Part shown: positions 35,501 through 48,800 of the stretch, one piece after another | Layout of the letters: the number at the start of each line of letters is the position of its first letter | Numbering within the stretch: the first letter of the stretch is position 1 | Assembly (NCBI GenBank): GCA_020698575.1 | Contig: CM036239.1 | Location: 16,462,763-16,526,762, forward strand | From: Bostrychus sinensis | Taxonomy: Eukaryota; Chordata; Actinopteri; Gobiiformes; Eleotridae | Length of the DNA stretch: 64,000 bases | Direction: 5' to 3' | The notes under the pieces: model-generated | Seen by the model: the letters and a program-made list of their open reading frames with translations, nothing else | What the model was told of the DNA's origin: nothing | Database searches by the model: none | Program-made: the position numbers and the translations under genes

Positions 35501-37160
35501 AATATTTGTATTATCACCTACAAGATACAGCTGTGGAAATTTCTAATATTAAAAAATACTATGCAAGAGATTTAGAGTTAACAATGGTAAAGATTTTTTG
35601 TTTCTCTTTATAGCAACAGAGATTCTCGAGGCAGTGTACCTTCTGTGTTAGTCCCAAGTCCGGATAAACCTGTGCCAAACCTGTGCTAATTTCTTTGTGT
35701 TCAACTAAATCCTGGTCCCATATTTTAATGGTGAAAAACTCCTTTTGAGGACATCACCTGCCTTTTCTTACAAAATTTCCAGAACAAAACAAAACAAACA
35801 AAAAACGTATAAAACACAAGGATATGTGATTTTCCTATGTCGTCGAGAAAGATATTGGCAATAATATTAAATATGTTTTAAATCCATTAATTTTACTCTG
35901 CAAATACTTATCTATAAAAGCAAATTGTCCTATAAAACATACATAAACCACTATATGAAAATGTTACATGAAGGTAAAATAATGAAAAAAAAGCAATGAA
36001 AATTTTGTAATCTTTACATATATAACCACAACATCCCTTCTAATCTGTTTATTAATTTATCAATTTATTTCTCCATCTGTAATACAGTCTGCCTTATATC
36101 CTTTTATGTAATGTTATTCATCATATCTATGTTTTGTTATTCCTTAAAAAAAAAAAAAAAAAAGTCCTATCACCTGAGACTCTCCCACACAATGCAAACA
36201 CGACGAGGTCTAATTGGATCAGGGCTGATGGTTGGGTTAAGGCCTTGTTTCTTTGTGTTGATGCCTGCACTGACACCTGACATAGCTGCCCTGTGCTCTC
36301 CAGAGTCTGCTGACGGGGGAGACCACCATCCCCTCTTTAGTTTGGGAGCAGTGATCTGTGCACATACAGGCCACGCAGGTCTGTCACCCTCCACCCTGCC
36401 TTTTTTTTCAGGACAACCTAACCTGCCACTTCCGCAAAATGACTCTCAGTGTACTCGACGAGGGTGGTGGCGCATAGGTCCTTTACCCTTTCAATGTGCT
36501 CTGAGATAATAATTAGGCCCAGAACTGCACTAAAATATCCCTCAAGTCTGGTTATGGTTAGATTTATACAAGTATTTAACATTATGTGGCTTTTGGAACA
36601 ATTTAGAAAAATTATACCCCACTGATAGCCGCCTTAAGTTGTGGTTTTTCCCATTACGTTGAGCATGTGCACAGCAAGAGCTTGGAGCAGCATGAAACCT
36701 GCATGATATTAAAAGCACACACGGAAACAAATATGGCAGTGTACCACCAACAGCACTGCTCGTTTCCCATGCATCATATGTAAGCTATACGGTCTCAATG
36801 GCTCAGAGCCCACAGTGTTTCGAGCTAGTAAGTAAAGAAAAGAAAAAGAGAAAAAAGAGAGCCACTTTCAATAAGAGTAGAATAGTTTGAGTTATTAATA
36901 AAACAATCTAATCAGTACAGCTGGAGATCCCTGGATGCTGATTCTTTGCTGCTGTAAATGTTTTCCACACAATCTCAGTTAGCTTATTGTTTTATAGAAC
37001 TTTTAATTGACATCACATCATCCTAAAAAAAAGTCACCGTGCAGTATGTTAGAGCTGATGAGAGGCTGCATGGGGCGCAAGCTTAATTTTCTGCTGTTAC
37101 CAATTTTGAATGGGAGCTATAAAAAAAATAAATAAAAAAAACACCCAAAGTTTTTAACCA
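32570..37160. other. Gene desert; possible regulatory blocks and repeat fragments
   Basis: No gene supported. 33230-33400, 34860-35180 and 36170-36500 are unique and balanced in composition. 34860-35180 contains CTAATTATTCATTTCAA, with a homeodomain core. 34450-34560 carries weak motifs of the ACTTTTACTTRAGTA family. An 18-A run lies at about 36147-36164. Confidence 0.3.
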
Positions 37161-37179
37161 ATTGTATTTTAAGCCCACA

Positions 37180-37260
37180 AGGTTAATATCGCTCAAGTGG
37201 AAGTAGACAAAGTAAAAGTAGTCAACAAAATAATTACTTGAGTAAAAATAGGGCTTTTTG
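37180..37260. mobile_element. Fragment of the ACTTTTACTTRAGTA repeat family
   Basis: Contains GAAGTAGACAAAGTAAAAGT and ATTACTTGAGTAAAAATAG. Short, with undefined limits. Confidence 0.35.
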
Positions 37261-37827
37261 TAATGGCACAAAAAGAAAAAATGTATCAAAATCAGTTTTA
37301 GGATTAATAAGTGACCAAGGCCGATCATTCCTACACTAAGGAAATAGAAATAGTAAATAATGCATGTTTTACTACAAATATGTAAGAATTATGTAAACAA
37401 ACTGGCATTTAATGGGTTAAAAATATAACAATGAATTCACTTTTGTTATGTATGATGAGGACAGGAGTTAATGATCAAAAAACAAAAAAAAGTTTTTTTT
37501 AAATGTGAAACCGTGACCTAAAAGGGCTTTAAGAGGAACGTGATTTTTTTAAAGGAGGGCCTGAGGGTTAAATAATTCATTCAGTTATTACTTTAAACCT
37601 TTTATTATGACTAACATACAGCTATCTTTGTATTTGTATTTGTCTGACAAGAACTAAAGTGAACAATAATTACACCTGTTACAATAATTCACCTGTTTCC
37701 TCTGAATCATTAACTGATTCAAAACAAAAAGACTAAATATATTTTGGTCTGTACACTGACATAATAAGAACTGGGCTACTTTGGGGGCAGTGTGAATGGT
37801 GAAAAACTGTAGACTGTTGTAAGACTA

Positions 37828-37895
37828 CAGACAAAGACACAGACAGAGACACAGACAGAGACACAGACAGAGACACAGACAGACAGACAGAGACA
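37828..37895. repeat. 12-bp minisatellite
   Basis: About five tandem copies of GACACAGACAGA, ending in 4-bp GACA units. Confidence 0.9.
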
Positions 37896-37899
37896 TGTT

Positions 37900-39150
37900 T
37901 CCTGTTTGTGGAAGCTACTCAAAACATTGGCATGCAGTTTTCTGGATTTAGGTCAAACTGGTTATGTATAAGTGTTATATGACTCACCCCCTGTGTACAC
38001 CATACACAAATATAAAATAATAATAAGATGAGTTTAGACTTATGGCCAGTTCAATGTTTTATGAGCCTTAATGGTTCTGTGTCACGACTGACGTTAGAAA
38101 AACACTGGAAAAAAATGTGGAGTAGAAAGTAAATCAGCAGTAATTTTCATCAGCTGCTTGTTAGCTTCACACGCTGAAACACATTAAACTTCATCAAATA
38201 CAGTAACAATATGATATAAATATGAATATAAAATATGATCTGAGGTAATTGAGTTCAGGTTTGCATCAGTGAATAGAGGCAGGGCTGAATCCTTGTCAGT
38301 CGCAACAGAAAAAACAGCAAATAAATCAAAGCATCCGCAGTCAAAAATAAAGTGGTAATTTTTGAATTTCTTTGCCGGACACTGTCGTCCACAAGCCTGA
38401 CATGACTGATTATGATTGATCACCGTTGCATCCTCTGACATAAGTCCTATCCAATTATGGTTGAAACACAGGAATGATGCTCATTACGCTGGTTCGAGAA
38501 GCCTTTACTGTCGCTGCTCCAGCTTGTGACACATGCTGTAATTCATCATGTTAAAGAAAAATGAGTGCACACTTCATGCTGAGCTTTGCCGTTGCTTTCA
38601 TTGTCTTAGCTGGTGGTCCCCTGTTATGGCTAGGGAAATGTTTTGCGCGTGTTTTTAACTTTTAAAGAGACACTTCTGACAAAGCTGTTCTAAAACACCC
38701 ATTATGTCCAGGCTCGTGCTCCGTCTATGAACACCACATGTTACTGATCAACAGTACAAAATATATGAGTCACTAAATCACTTGTGGCAAGTTTACAGTG
38801 CACTCTTCTCACTGCAGGGCTGTGCTGCTTTCACTGACTCAACTGTTCACAAACAAACAGATGAACACACACAGTTAGCTCAAACGAGCTGTGGACAAAG
38901 GTGCAGTGTGTTTGGATGCTCAGGTACTCAGGTGTCACAACTCACAACTCAGTGCATGTCATTGTTTTTTCAGTCAGAGAAATAAATCTTTTGAGACTCT
39001 ATACAATTAAAATTTTAATTCTATTATTTCAGGGTGGTGTATTACTTAATACATCATCAGCAACAGACAGTTGTTTGCACAGCTCATCACTGGTGCTTGT
39101 CTTCATGTAACAGTAAATACAAATCCCAAATAAAGTATTTCTAACAAACA
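37900..39150. other. Gene desert, no gene supported
   Basis: Unique-looking AT-rich sequence. 38450-38720 lacks repeats and ORFs and could be regulatory. No motif is claimed. Confidence 0.3.
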
Positions 39151-39159
39151 CACTGAGAT

Positions 39160-39340
39160 ACTCTTACTCAAGTAATTTATATTTTTTAAGCACATTTCTG
39201 AGTGCATTTTCTTAAGATACTTTTACTTGGGTAATTCTGGAGGAAAAATAATTTTTTAAATATTGTAATGAAAGTATTTTTGGCCTTGGCAAGATGGGTA
39301 CACTGCAATCACATGATCTTGGGTTCAAGTCCAGGTTAGC
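39160..39340 (+). mobile_element. Repeat fragment with a tRNA B-box-like tail
   Basis: 39160-39260 has the ACTCAAGTAATTTATATT and ATACTTTTACTTGGGTAA motifs of the dispersed family. 39290-39340 contains GGGTTCAAGTCCAGG, a good B-box, suggesting an adjoining truncated SINE. The boundary between the two is not clear. Confidence 0.4.
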
Positions 39341-39393
39341 TCCAGAGTAGTATTAGTAACAGCAGCAATAGCAGGATTTGCTATATGTAACAG

Positions 39394-39907
39394 CAGTGAT
39401 TCACAACTGGTGGTTCCGGACCCAAAAGTGGGTTGCCTTAGCCAGGCCAAAAAAAAAAAGATAATGTTTAATAATAATACAAAATATATATAAAAAGGTG
39501 GCAGTAGGTGTGGGACATAAGGTGTAAAGGAAGGCAAAAGAGGAAGGGGAAGCAAAAAATTCAATTCTGTAATGTCAGTGTTACACCTCTAAGTCTGAAG
39601 TGAGGTTAAAAAGGCTGAAGTTAATGAGGTGAAGAGTTGAGGTTTTGAATTAAAATGCAGCAGTGAATGTAAAAGGGAACAGTTCCCTCTCTAGCATCAC
39701 CACTTGCTTGGTTTTATCTTTAAATACATTGTTTTTTGTGTTGGCATACTGTGATATTCTGATATTATACTATCTCACGTTCAAACCGTACAATGTGTTT
39801 ATTCAATACATTTGATCAGTTAAAATCGCTCTCTTTTTTTTTTGGGTGGCAACTTGTCATTATAGAGTGATGTTGGGTCCCAAAGCCAGACCAGTCGAGA
39901 ACCACTG
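39394..39907. mobile_element. Non-autonomous hAT-like transposon with 8-bp target duplication
   Basis: The left end CAGTGATTCACAACTGG and the inverted right end CAGTGGTTCTCGACTGG match at 14 of 17 bases. The 8 bases outside each end are TGTAACAG (left) and TGTAATAG (right), identical at seven of eight. CAGTG ends plus an 8-bp duplication fit the hAT superfamily. The 514-bp body has no transposase. Confidence 0.8.
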
Positions 39908-39909
39908 TG

Positions 39910-42900
39910 TAATAGCACGTAGAGTAGAACATATTGATCATGGATCCTTACAGCTAGTTTGCTGTGATAGAAATGGGCTGAAGATGGAAAAGATAAAGAT
40001 AAAAACTGAGGAGACTGATAAAAGAGACGTCTTATCTCAGCTGAAGGATGGAAGTGGCAGATGCACTGTAAACAATCTTCCATCCAGAGTGCTTGCCAAA
40101 TTCACTTATGGATTTCATATTTAACCTATTGAATCCCTGGGAGGGAGGGAGCAAAAAAAGCAAACAGTATTAATCTTCAAAAAGTTCTAAATATCTTCCT
40201 GTCATAACAAGGGATCAGGCCCTTGTTCTGCATTAGGCCTGTAAAATGATATTAGGTGCAGATGTGAAGGAGGATGGAGGCATAAACACTGGGCCTGTCT
40301 TTTGTAAATGTTTAAAAATGAGTCTTAATGCAGAAGGGCTGTGGGTATTTGCCCAGCTGTTGGATAAATAAGCAGAGATTCAAAGGCGGGATTGCCTCTG
40401 CCAATGCCCATCAAGCCAAACACATGGGAGGCTGGAGTCATCTGCACCGTGTTTCAATGAGACAACACTGACTCCAATTAGCCCTCCACCCTCAAATCCA
40501 GGAGGTGGCGGTGGGGTTATAGAAATGATGAGGGAAAACAAAGACATTCTGACATTACAGATTTGACTTCCCCTTTTGTGTGTGTGTGATTGGGAAGTAT
40601 AGAAATCTTTAACCTATTTATCCATATTTTTATTGAGTCTGCATCCTGACAGTGGACCTGAATTTTGTTATATTTGTGTGCAAAGACAATTAAGTATCCA
40701 TTCTATTCTCATTACTGCATCTATTGTGTTGTGAATCAGAGTACACACAGTAATAGTGCAAGGAAGAAGTGAGCTGGCATCATCAGGGCTAGAGGGAAAA
40801 AAGTAACTCTCCGTGCCAAACCAACAGAGCAATCCGTCACTACCAAACTGTTTTGTCACGTATGACCAGTTCTCTTAGATCAGTCTCATACTTCCACATT
40901 TAATCCCCACTACTGATTGTACAAATACCAATTTTAGAGTTATTATATCATTAAAAGCATGTTTTGCTGCTGGAAACTTCAAACACATTGACTCTTTGTG
41001 AACACATTGGCTGTCACTGATGTAATAAATTCCCTGGGATATTTAAAATAAACACATTAGACACGAAAGAATTCAAAACTTGTCTATAGCCATAATGCCT
41101 GGTCTTTTGATTGGCATTAAGCGTAGAATGCCGCTCCTTTTCACTGGAAACCCATGGCTGCCTCGAAAAGCTTGCATCTCTGAGCTCCCATGCAGTGTAA
41201 ATTATAGGATAATAGGGTGCAGGCGATTGCAGTCACTGTTTATTCAATCCATTTCTTCACACAAGTTCCCATTGGTTTTTTCCTCCTTTCTCCTGTGAGT
41301 GTGTGGTGGTCCTCTGATCCTGCTGACCCTCACCATGTGTTTTCACTTTGGGCTCTGATCTCAGCTCTGCGACCAGCAGGGACCAAATACAAATTGAACT
41401 GTAACCATTCACAGACTGCTTTTTCACTGCACTGTTAAACCCTCTTTGTCTTCCTCATAAGGACCTCAGAGATAGATGTCCCTCACTTTGGTCACAGCCC
41501 TGTATTCCTCTTTCACAACATCAGCCTTTTGTAATAGACATCCAACTACAATGCAGTTTAGAGCAGTTCAGAGGATGTGTGACATGATCTAAACATTGTA
41601 TGTTCCACTGAAAACATCACAAAACAGTAGAATCCTTTGACATGACTTGAAGTATCTCAAATGATAAGTGGAGACCAAGAAAAAACAGGGGAACTACAAG
41701 GAACAAATTGCCAGTGTTTGGGTGGTGTGCGTTTTATTATTTCAGTTAAGGTGAAGTTTTCATTAGGCCCATAAGTCCCCTTTCCTCCCGTCTGAAAGCA
41801 AGCTTTTTTTTGGTGAAACTCACTGGACAGCAGCCGCTCCTGAGTGGCAGGGTATGTTTGTTCAGCTTTTATTGGGAGATGTGGTTTGAAGAAGTTAAAA
41901 AGAAGCCTTTTGTTGTTCTAGGGGTTCATATTTTCTCTGGAGTACCTCCATGCTCAGTGTTTGTTCCCCCAACTGAAAATGAAAAGGGTAAAAAGCTTGA
42001 ATGCTATAACTCACCTAAAGTAAAGACAAACTGTGGCGGATAATCTCTCAGATAAGATATAAATCATGTGTGGTGAAAGCCGTGTGCAGCAGCCTTTTAT
42101 TGGGAGACTGATGCCAGAATTAGTGTTTGGACAGATATATTTTATGCTTTAAATATCCAGCAAAGTCTTAGCGTATAATTTGGCGACCTAACATAATGTA
42201 ATCCACAGCACTTAGACCAAATCTCTGACTTCTGTTCAAACGATAGTGCAGTGATAGCATCTACGCACTGTAAAACACATTAACAAAACTAAGCTTATGT
42301 TACCAGTGAGCACAAAAACATGGTTTTATTATCAGTTTGTAATATGAATGTTCATATTTTCACTGAGATTTTCCTCTCAGTTTTTATTTAGGAGACTTCA
42401 TCACCTGTGTTACATTACAGTATCATGCAGGCGCCCTAGCCCTCGTACCTTGTAAACTCTGCATCGTTTACTTAGACTGGCTTTCATTGCAGCCATTTTG
42501 CATGGTTTACCTTTGTTTACTTTATTAACCCAGGGGGTTACTCTGCTTACACACACCGGTGTGGTGCTGGGGCTTTGGGTTTCAACAACTGAAGCATTAT
42601 TCAGTCCCCTGTTGAAAGAGACACAACTAAGACTGGATTTAAATTTAAATGGTTAGGCATGTTTATGTGGATGGAATAAAATGGAAAATAAATGAATAAA
42701 TCACTATTAAATTGCAAAGGCATGTGTATCAATACAGGGTTACCCAAAATGTCATAATGAAAAGCCTCTTTATTTTCTTATTGATCATTGTCTCAAGCAT
42801 GTCCCAGATCATTTCCAGTTGCTGCATACTGAAACTCTCCAAGGAACTTTCAAAAACAAATACAAACTTAGGACAGATGAACAACAATAGAAAGCTACTA

Positions 42901-45720
42901 AACTTGAACACTGAGACTAAGTGAAGCCATGCTCGTTTGGCAAACTAAAAATATCCTTCATTCACAATGCAGTTGTGGGGCTGATGGCTGCAGTTCCCAT
43001 GCTCCACATTGTGTTTCTTCCAGCTGCAGCTGGAGGAACAGGGGAGGCCTGCTGACATGGGTGGTCCGCCCCACATGGGCCCACAGTTTGTGGTCTGCAC
43101 CCTACATCTGATAGCAGTGGCTCTCAGCTGGAGCGCATTGCTCACATCCACAGCCATTTTACTGCAGCCACCTAATACTGTTTACTGTCAAAGTCCTCAG
43201 AGCATCACACTGCCCCCTGCTATCCCATTCACCAAAAACCCACTGACTGCATGGACAAGAACCCATTCCTCTTTGCTTGCAGTAACAGATTTATCTTCTT
43301 TAACCTGATGAGTTAGCAACCTCCATTATACCTTTTAGAGGCATTACTCTGCACATGCTCAAAGACATGGGAGGTACACCAACCACTTCTCAGCCAGAAG
43401 GTTTTGTAATGTTCACACAAATCATGGCTACATTCTCAGTTGTGAACAGTTCAGTTAAAGGGCTGCTAGATTATTAATGTAGACCCATCCCCCCCAAAAT
43501 ACCACATTTTATTGACTTTTATATACTGGGAGTATGATCTGAGGTACTGCAGCAAAATTAGCGTCATAATACCATTTTATGGAAATCATCAATACAGAGA
43601 GCAGCGGCGCTTTAGGTTAGAGTCTTTGAGTGTGGTCCTCGTAGTTTGGCACACTGAGACTAACCTCACACACACACGATGATTACTGCCAAGTTTTAAT
43701 GTTCACTAATAATATGTTGGCAGCACTGTATCGATGCATACTTGTCAGAATTTCAGTTTCAGTTAAGTTTGCTTTAAGTTTTCTGCATCTTTGCAAAATC
43801 TTGTTAAAATTATCTTTAATTAATTTGAATTAATTGTAATCTTTAGGTAAATATTAAACAGATGTTCATGTTTGGCTTTTCTGCTAAAATATCAAAATGA
43901 CAAAAATATTTGAACTGTTAAATAGCAGATATATTTCTATTGCCTTTTGTTTACCTTCACAGGATCAGTGGAAACATAATAAAAAGCTGCTCTATTTACA
44001 GCAAAAAATAAAATACTGTAATAACAGCAGTAGCAGTAAAAAGGAACTGAAGCCTTGTTTGCATTTAGAACATCATTTAGTATATTATTCAGTATAATAT
44101 ATGTATTTTTTAGTTGTTAAAAATATCTGTCACACAGTTTTACTTACCATTTGGCTTGGGTTTTGTAGAAAATTCAAATCTAATAAAAATGCATCATACA
44201 GATGAATAGCTTCTAGTTTGGATTACAAGAGCCAAAACTTAGCAGATGTTTTTTTTTTTTTTCTTTTTTTGTTACATCAACCTATTTAGCTGAGATTAGT
44301 ATCTAACACTTGGGAATAAGGTTTTCCCTCTTCAGGCATGTGAACGCTGAGTAGAGAGCAGAGCACAGTATCAGTTTCCTTTGTATTTTCAGTGTCTGTC
44401 TTATCAGAAGTGATTTCTACGACAGACTGAAAGGTAAATTTTTGAAAGATGTTGCAGGGTTTGGATGGGAACTTGAAGAGTGGTTCCCCAGAAATTGCAG
44501 CTTTAATCTGTTCCCTGTGTTGTATTCGCTGACAAAAGCTAAAAAGGCTTCATCATGTGGCTTAATAGAAGCCTATCACAGTGATTAAATGCTAACCTCT
44601 CAAACTTTAGTCCTCGCTCTACATATACAGAAACAAACTACACTTGTATTCATAGCAGTTGGTTAAACAGGATTGCTGACGCTGCTCTAATGTATCGAAC
44701 TGAACCTTAACAATTCAAAAACAAAATCAAACAAATTATTGAAATTAGCATTTCATGTTGGGTGGTACAGGCCAGACTTACATAAATCAGTTCATGTATG
44801 TTTGTCAGTGAATGCTTTGTTTTAAGTCTCTGTGTGTAGCTGCCGTGTTTGATTTCAAAGAGTAGAAAATGAAACCTAAAACTTAAGAAAAGCTGGCAAA
44901 CCATACCCAGGTGGTTAATGGGCCAGGAGAAATGACCAGTTGACCAGCATCATACGTGACCTCCATTTCAATGTGCCCTCTCCATCTGCTAGATATTACA
45001 CCTAGAGCTCATCTGTTTGTACAAGGCGTGTTAGAGATGGGTGGTCTGCTGATAACACAGGGAGAAGCCTGTGTCAGTCAACAACGCCCTTCTTTCCTCA
45101 ATATCAGGCAGGAGATGCTAATGTGGCTAAAAGATGGCTACCTGTTCAAACCCAAGCTTATACCAACACAGAAAGTATGCATTTTGGATTTAGGGAATAT
45201 TGTTTGATGAGCTAATAGCATTATGTAATAATAATCATTAGTGAAAAAAATCGTTTAAGCCATATAAGAATTATTATGATCAATTTTAATATGTTTATAT
45301 GTCTATATTTCTTTTAATGCTGGCTGTTTGTGTTTACAACAGAAATGGCACAAAAAAACATGACTAGAAAAGGGGAAGCAAAATGAAACTTGCTTGAATA
45401 CTGGCATTGGATTTACAAGAAGTTGTTTAATGAAGCGAGAAAATAATGTTTCACAATGGTCTAAACTCAGAAAGCTCTAAAATTGGGTTTGATGTCATTT
45501 ATTATTATTTTGAGGTGACTTAAGTTGGTTAGGTTTTAAGTTTTGTATTAATATAAAAGCATGAAAGATAGCTATGCTGTTTTTGACAGTGATGGACAAA
45601 TAAAAATGTAAAAAGATCAACTGATTGTCAAGGCTATATTCTAGAAACATAGTGCTCATTCTCCATTTACACAATAAAGTATTATATTTTTATTTATTTA
45701 TGTATCTGTTTTGGCATTTA
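39910..45720. other. Gene desert; candidate blocks at 40200-40520 and 42970-43170
   Basis: No gene supported. 40200-40520 is unique with CAATTAGCCC-like homeodomain cores and looks like a noncoding regulatory block. 42970-43170 is GC-rich and contains a 14-bp palindrome with abutting E-boxes at 43020-43033. T-rich low complexity occurs at about 44248-44270. Confidence 0.3.
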
Positions 45721-45724
45721 GCCT

Positions 45725-45865
45725 TTGACAAGAGAGTGGAGAAGTGACAGGAAATTGTGGAGAGCAGAGAAAGTATGAGTCAGAGTCGGGACTTGAATGC
45801 TGAGTTACTGTATATACTACTGGATACACCACATGCTCTACCAACTGAGCTATACCACAGAGCAT
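45725..45865 (-). mobile_element. tRNA-derived SINE with intact A and B boxes
   Basis: On the minus strand TAGCTCAGTTGG (45852-45841) is a perfect A box within a tRNA-like GTGGTATAGCTCAGTTGGTA. GCATTCAAGTCCC (45800-45788) is a near-consensus B box. The spacing, about 50 bp, is longer than in a true tRNA and no acceptor stem closes, so this is a SINE head and not a tRNA gene. The body toward 45725 (GAAGTGACAGGAAATTGTGG on the plus strand) resembles that at 53745-53880. Confidence 0.7.
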
Positions 45866-45869
45866 TTAT

Positions 45870-48800
45870 ATGTATTTTTGTGGATTCTGTAAAATTAAAA
45901 CCACAGTCAGTGTGGATGAGGTCTTACTACCTTGACATACTCAGGTAGTGCTTCTCACAGGTTTGTCATTTTGTAGAAAATGTACAACTTACAATGTAAT
46001 CACATACATTTTAATATTACAAAGTAAAAATCAAATGAAATAAACTTTATCTAAGGTTTGTGGAAGTGGTCCTACACTTTAGTCTATTTTACAGCCTTAA
46101 TGATGTTGCTTTGATCATTTATGTTGTCTTAAAGACACTGATTCAGACTCCTTCAGATACTTTGAGACAAAACACAAAAAAAGAAAAGTCCATCTAATTC
46201 AGTGAAAAATCTACCAGCGCAGAGAGAAAGTTGCAGGTGTCAAGGGTGAGAGGTTGAAGGTCCTGCTAGTGTGGGTGGCTCTGATAAAGCCCTGTTAGCA
46301 GTTAATGAGAGCTGAACAGACACATTGATCAGCCCTTCTAATTTGCAGGGGGCTAATCATGGGATATTCCTTTTGAAAAGCAAGATTACAACGTAGAGCC
46401 CTAAACTGGACAATAGGGATTTTAATGTAATGTCTCTACTATAGAGTGTGCACACAAAAAGAGGGTGGATCAGCCCTGTAGCAGAGAGGAATTAGCGGAG
46501 GGGCACAGGGGAGTGAAAGAGTCTGGTGGGGACCCCAGGCAGGCAGTACCATCTCTGGGACAATTGGAGGTTCGTGAGGAAAACATCCAGTGTCATTTGG
46601 GTCAGTTACAACTTGTACCATTTAATTCCATCAATCACACTAATCCAAAATATATTTTAGCATTCATAAAATTGCTGTAGGTGAGCAATAATAGCACAAA
46701 AGAGCATTTTCTTCTGCATAGTGCAAAACTATTTAAACTATGAACCAGCTCCCAAAATACAGACCTGAAAAAAATAACATCATTCACTTTCTTCATCAAC
46801 TCACACAAATGTAATCTGTGAAATGAGAGCTCTCTAGTGGCAAAAATCAAACAGTGTGCTTTAAAAATGTTTGAATATTTCACTAAACATCTGTTAGCTT
46901 CCTATGTTGACCTAATTGACCGCTTCTTCAGTAAAAGTCATTTAGGCTCTGAAGGGAAAATCCCCATAGCTGGACTTACTGTAGGCCTGCATCTATAAAG
47001 CATGTGGAAATCTCATAACTTGACAAATCAACACTCACTTTGGTGGTTTTTATTGACACAGATGAGTTTTACAGAGCTCAAATGATTCCACACTAAAAGA
47101 GTTACATACTCCTACACGCTTGGCTTTACCATATTCACTTACCTTGGTGGTCCGTGTAAAGTACATTACATCCAGACTCTTATTGTAATATGACCAAAAA
47201 TGCAGAATGGGGCTATGACTGGTCATGACCATCAACTTTATATTTAGCCATTAAACCACATATGAGCTAACCGTTACACTGCCTTTCTCACATTTGTTAA
47301 CTTTTTAAGAGCAAGGCACAATGCACCATGGGTATTTTTAATCACAGCCACTATGTGTGGGTTTTAAGTGTGTGGGTTCTTGTTAAATTCTTAATTGGAA
47401 AACAAAGCTTATTATTTTGACCTTTTCTTTTGATAAAATAGCACTTTCCATATTGTAGGACAGAAAAAAAAATCAATAAGATCAACTTTACTGGCTCCCA
47501 GAAACCAGCGTCACACTTTTATAATAAAAAAAGAACTTAGATTCAAACTTGTCACTGCATTGCTTTTGCACTTGTCTAGTCCTATTTATGTTATTATTTT
47601 CAACAGATTATAACTGGTTTGCTGTCTCCTATGTTTCTCTCGCTGGCATTACTCTACATTTGGATTATCAGTCATATTTGAGACGTGTGGCTTTTTGTTT
47701 TGCTACAACATCCTCTGGGTTTGGGTGTGCATAGAAAACCAAAGGATGCATGCAACATGTCTGAGAGGACAGACTTGGGACCAATTTAGAATTGTTTTTT
47801 TGCATGCGGACCACCAAAGTTGTCAGCCATAAACTCAAATTAATTAAAGGATGATCCATCCGCTACATGCTGTTTTGCCCTCTATGTTTTTGAACTACAT
47901 ATCCTCACATATGTCAAAAAACTCTCCAAGGCTCAGTGAGTGTCATGGGAATGAGAAGCTGCATGTTTAAAGCGAGGTCCCAGTGGCATTGAACGGGACT
48001 CCTTCCATTTTGAACACATAAGGGTGAAATGTAAAACGTCCTGTCACTGGCACTTAAGAGAAACTGTTCCTCTGACTCATGTGCAGTTTGAGGCGATGAA
48101 ACCTGAGGTGCCAGGAGGCTCAATATGGGATACATAAAGGTGAAGAATCTAACTGTGGCGCCTTGATTTAACAGCTAAAGTTTTGAAAGGCTGACGCATA
48201 TAAAAGCCTGCCATCAACACATATAATCTCTTAGCTGAGCCCATTGAAAGCTGGGTCCCAGGGGTTAATTCTCCTATCAGTCCATGTTTGAATCAACTCC
48301 TGACTCACATTGAGATGAAAGCCTCGCAGTCCCAGGACCGAGCGCTGGACTCTGGGGCCTGCTGATCCCGGACGACCAGAGCGGATTATTGCATGTTCGT
48401 CTGCTCGGACCTCCATTGGGACAGGGAAACTGAAAAGAAAAACAATAATTAGAGATAATTGCTTGTGTCCAAACATGAGCGTTAAAGCCCTCCTCCCTCC
48501 TATCTCCTTTCGTAGTTTGTGAGGTGGAATGAAAAGGACACCCCCCTGTTTTGACAGCTGGGCAGGCGAACATAATTTGTGACAGCTGAACTGAAACGTC
48601 TTTAACCGCAGGGAGAGACCCAGAGAGAGGGAGAAGCTGCAGGAAGAAGAAGATCAGACAGACGAAAGAAAAAGGAAGACAGCAGAAGGAAAAAGCAGAG
48701 AAGTGATTGCCATGTAAGGGGTGCGATTCGAAAGAAGGACGATGGAGGTTGAAGGGGGAAATTAGTCACGCGCCATAAACTTTGAAAAGACACGGACTTT

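Noticed and set aside
43009..43308. 99-codon plus-strand frame with an acceptor-like start
   Set aside because: No homology recognised and no matching donor or partner exon; codon use is not convincing.
45780..45865. Possible genuine tRNA gene
   Set aside because: A and B boxes are present but their spacing is too long and no cloverleaf or acceptor stem closes; better read as a SINE head.
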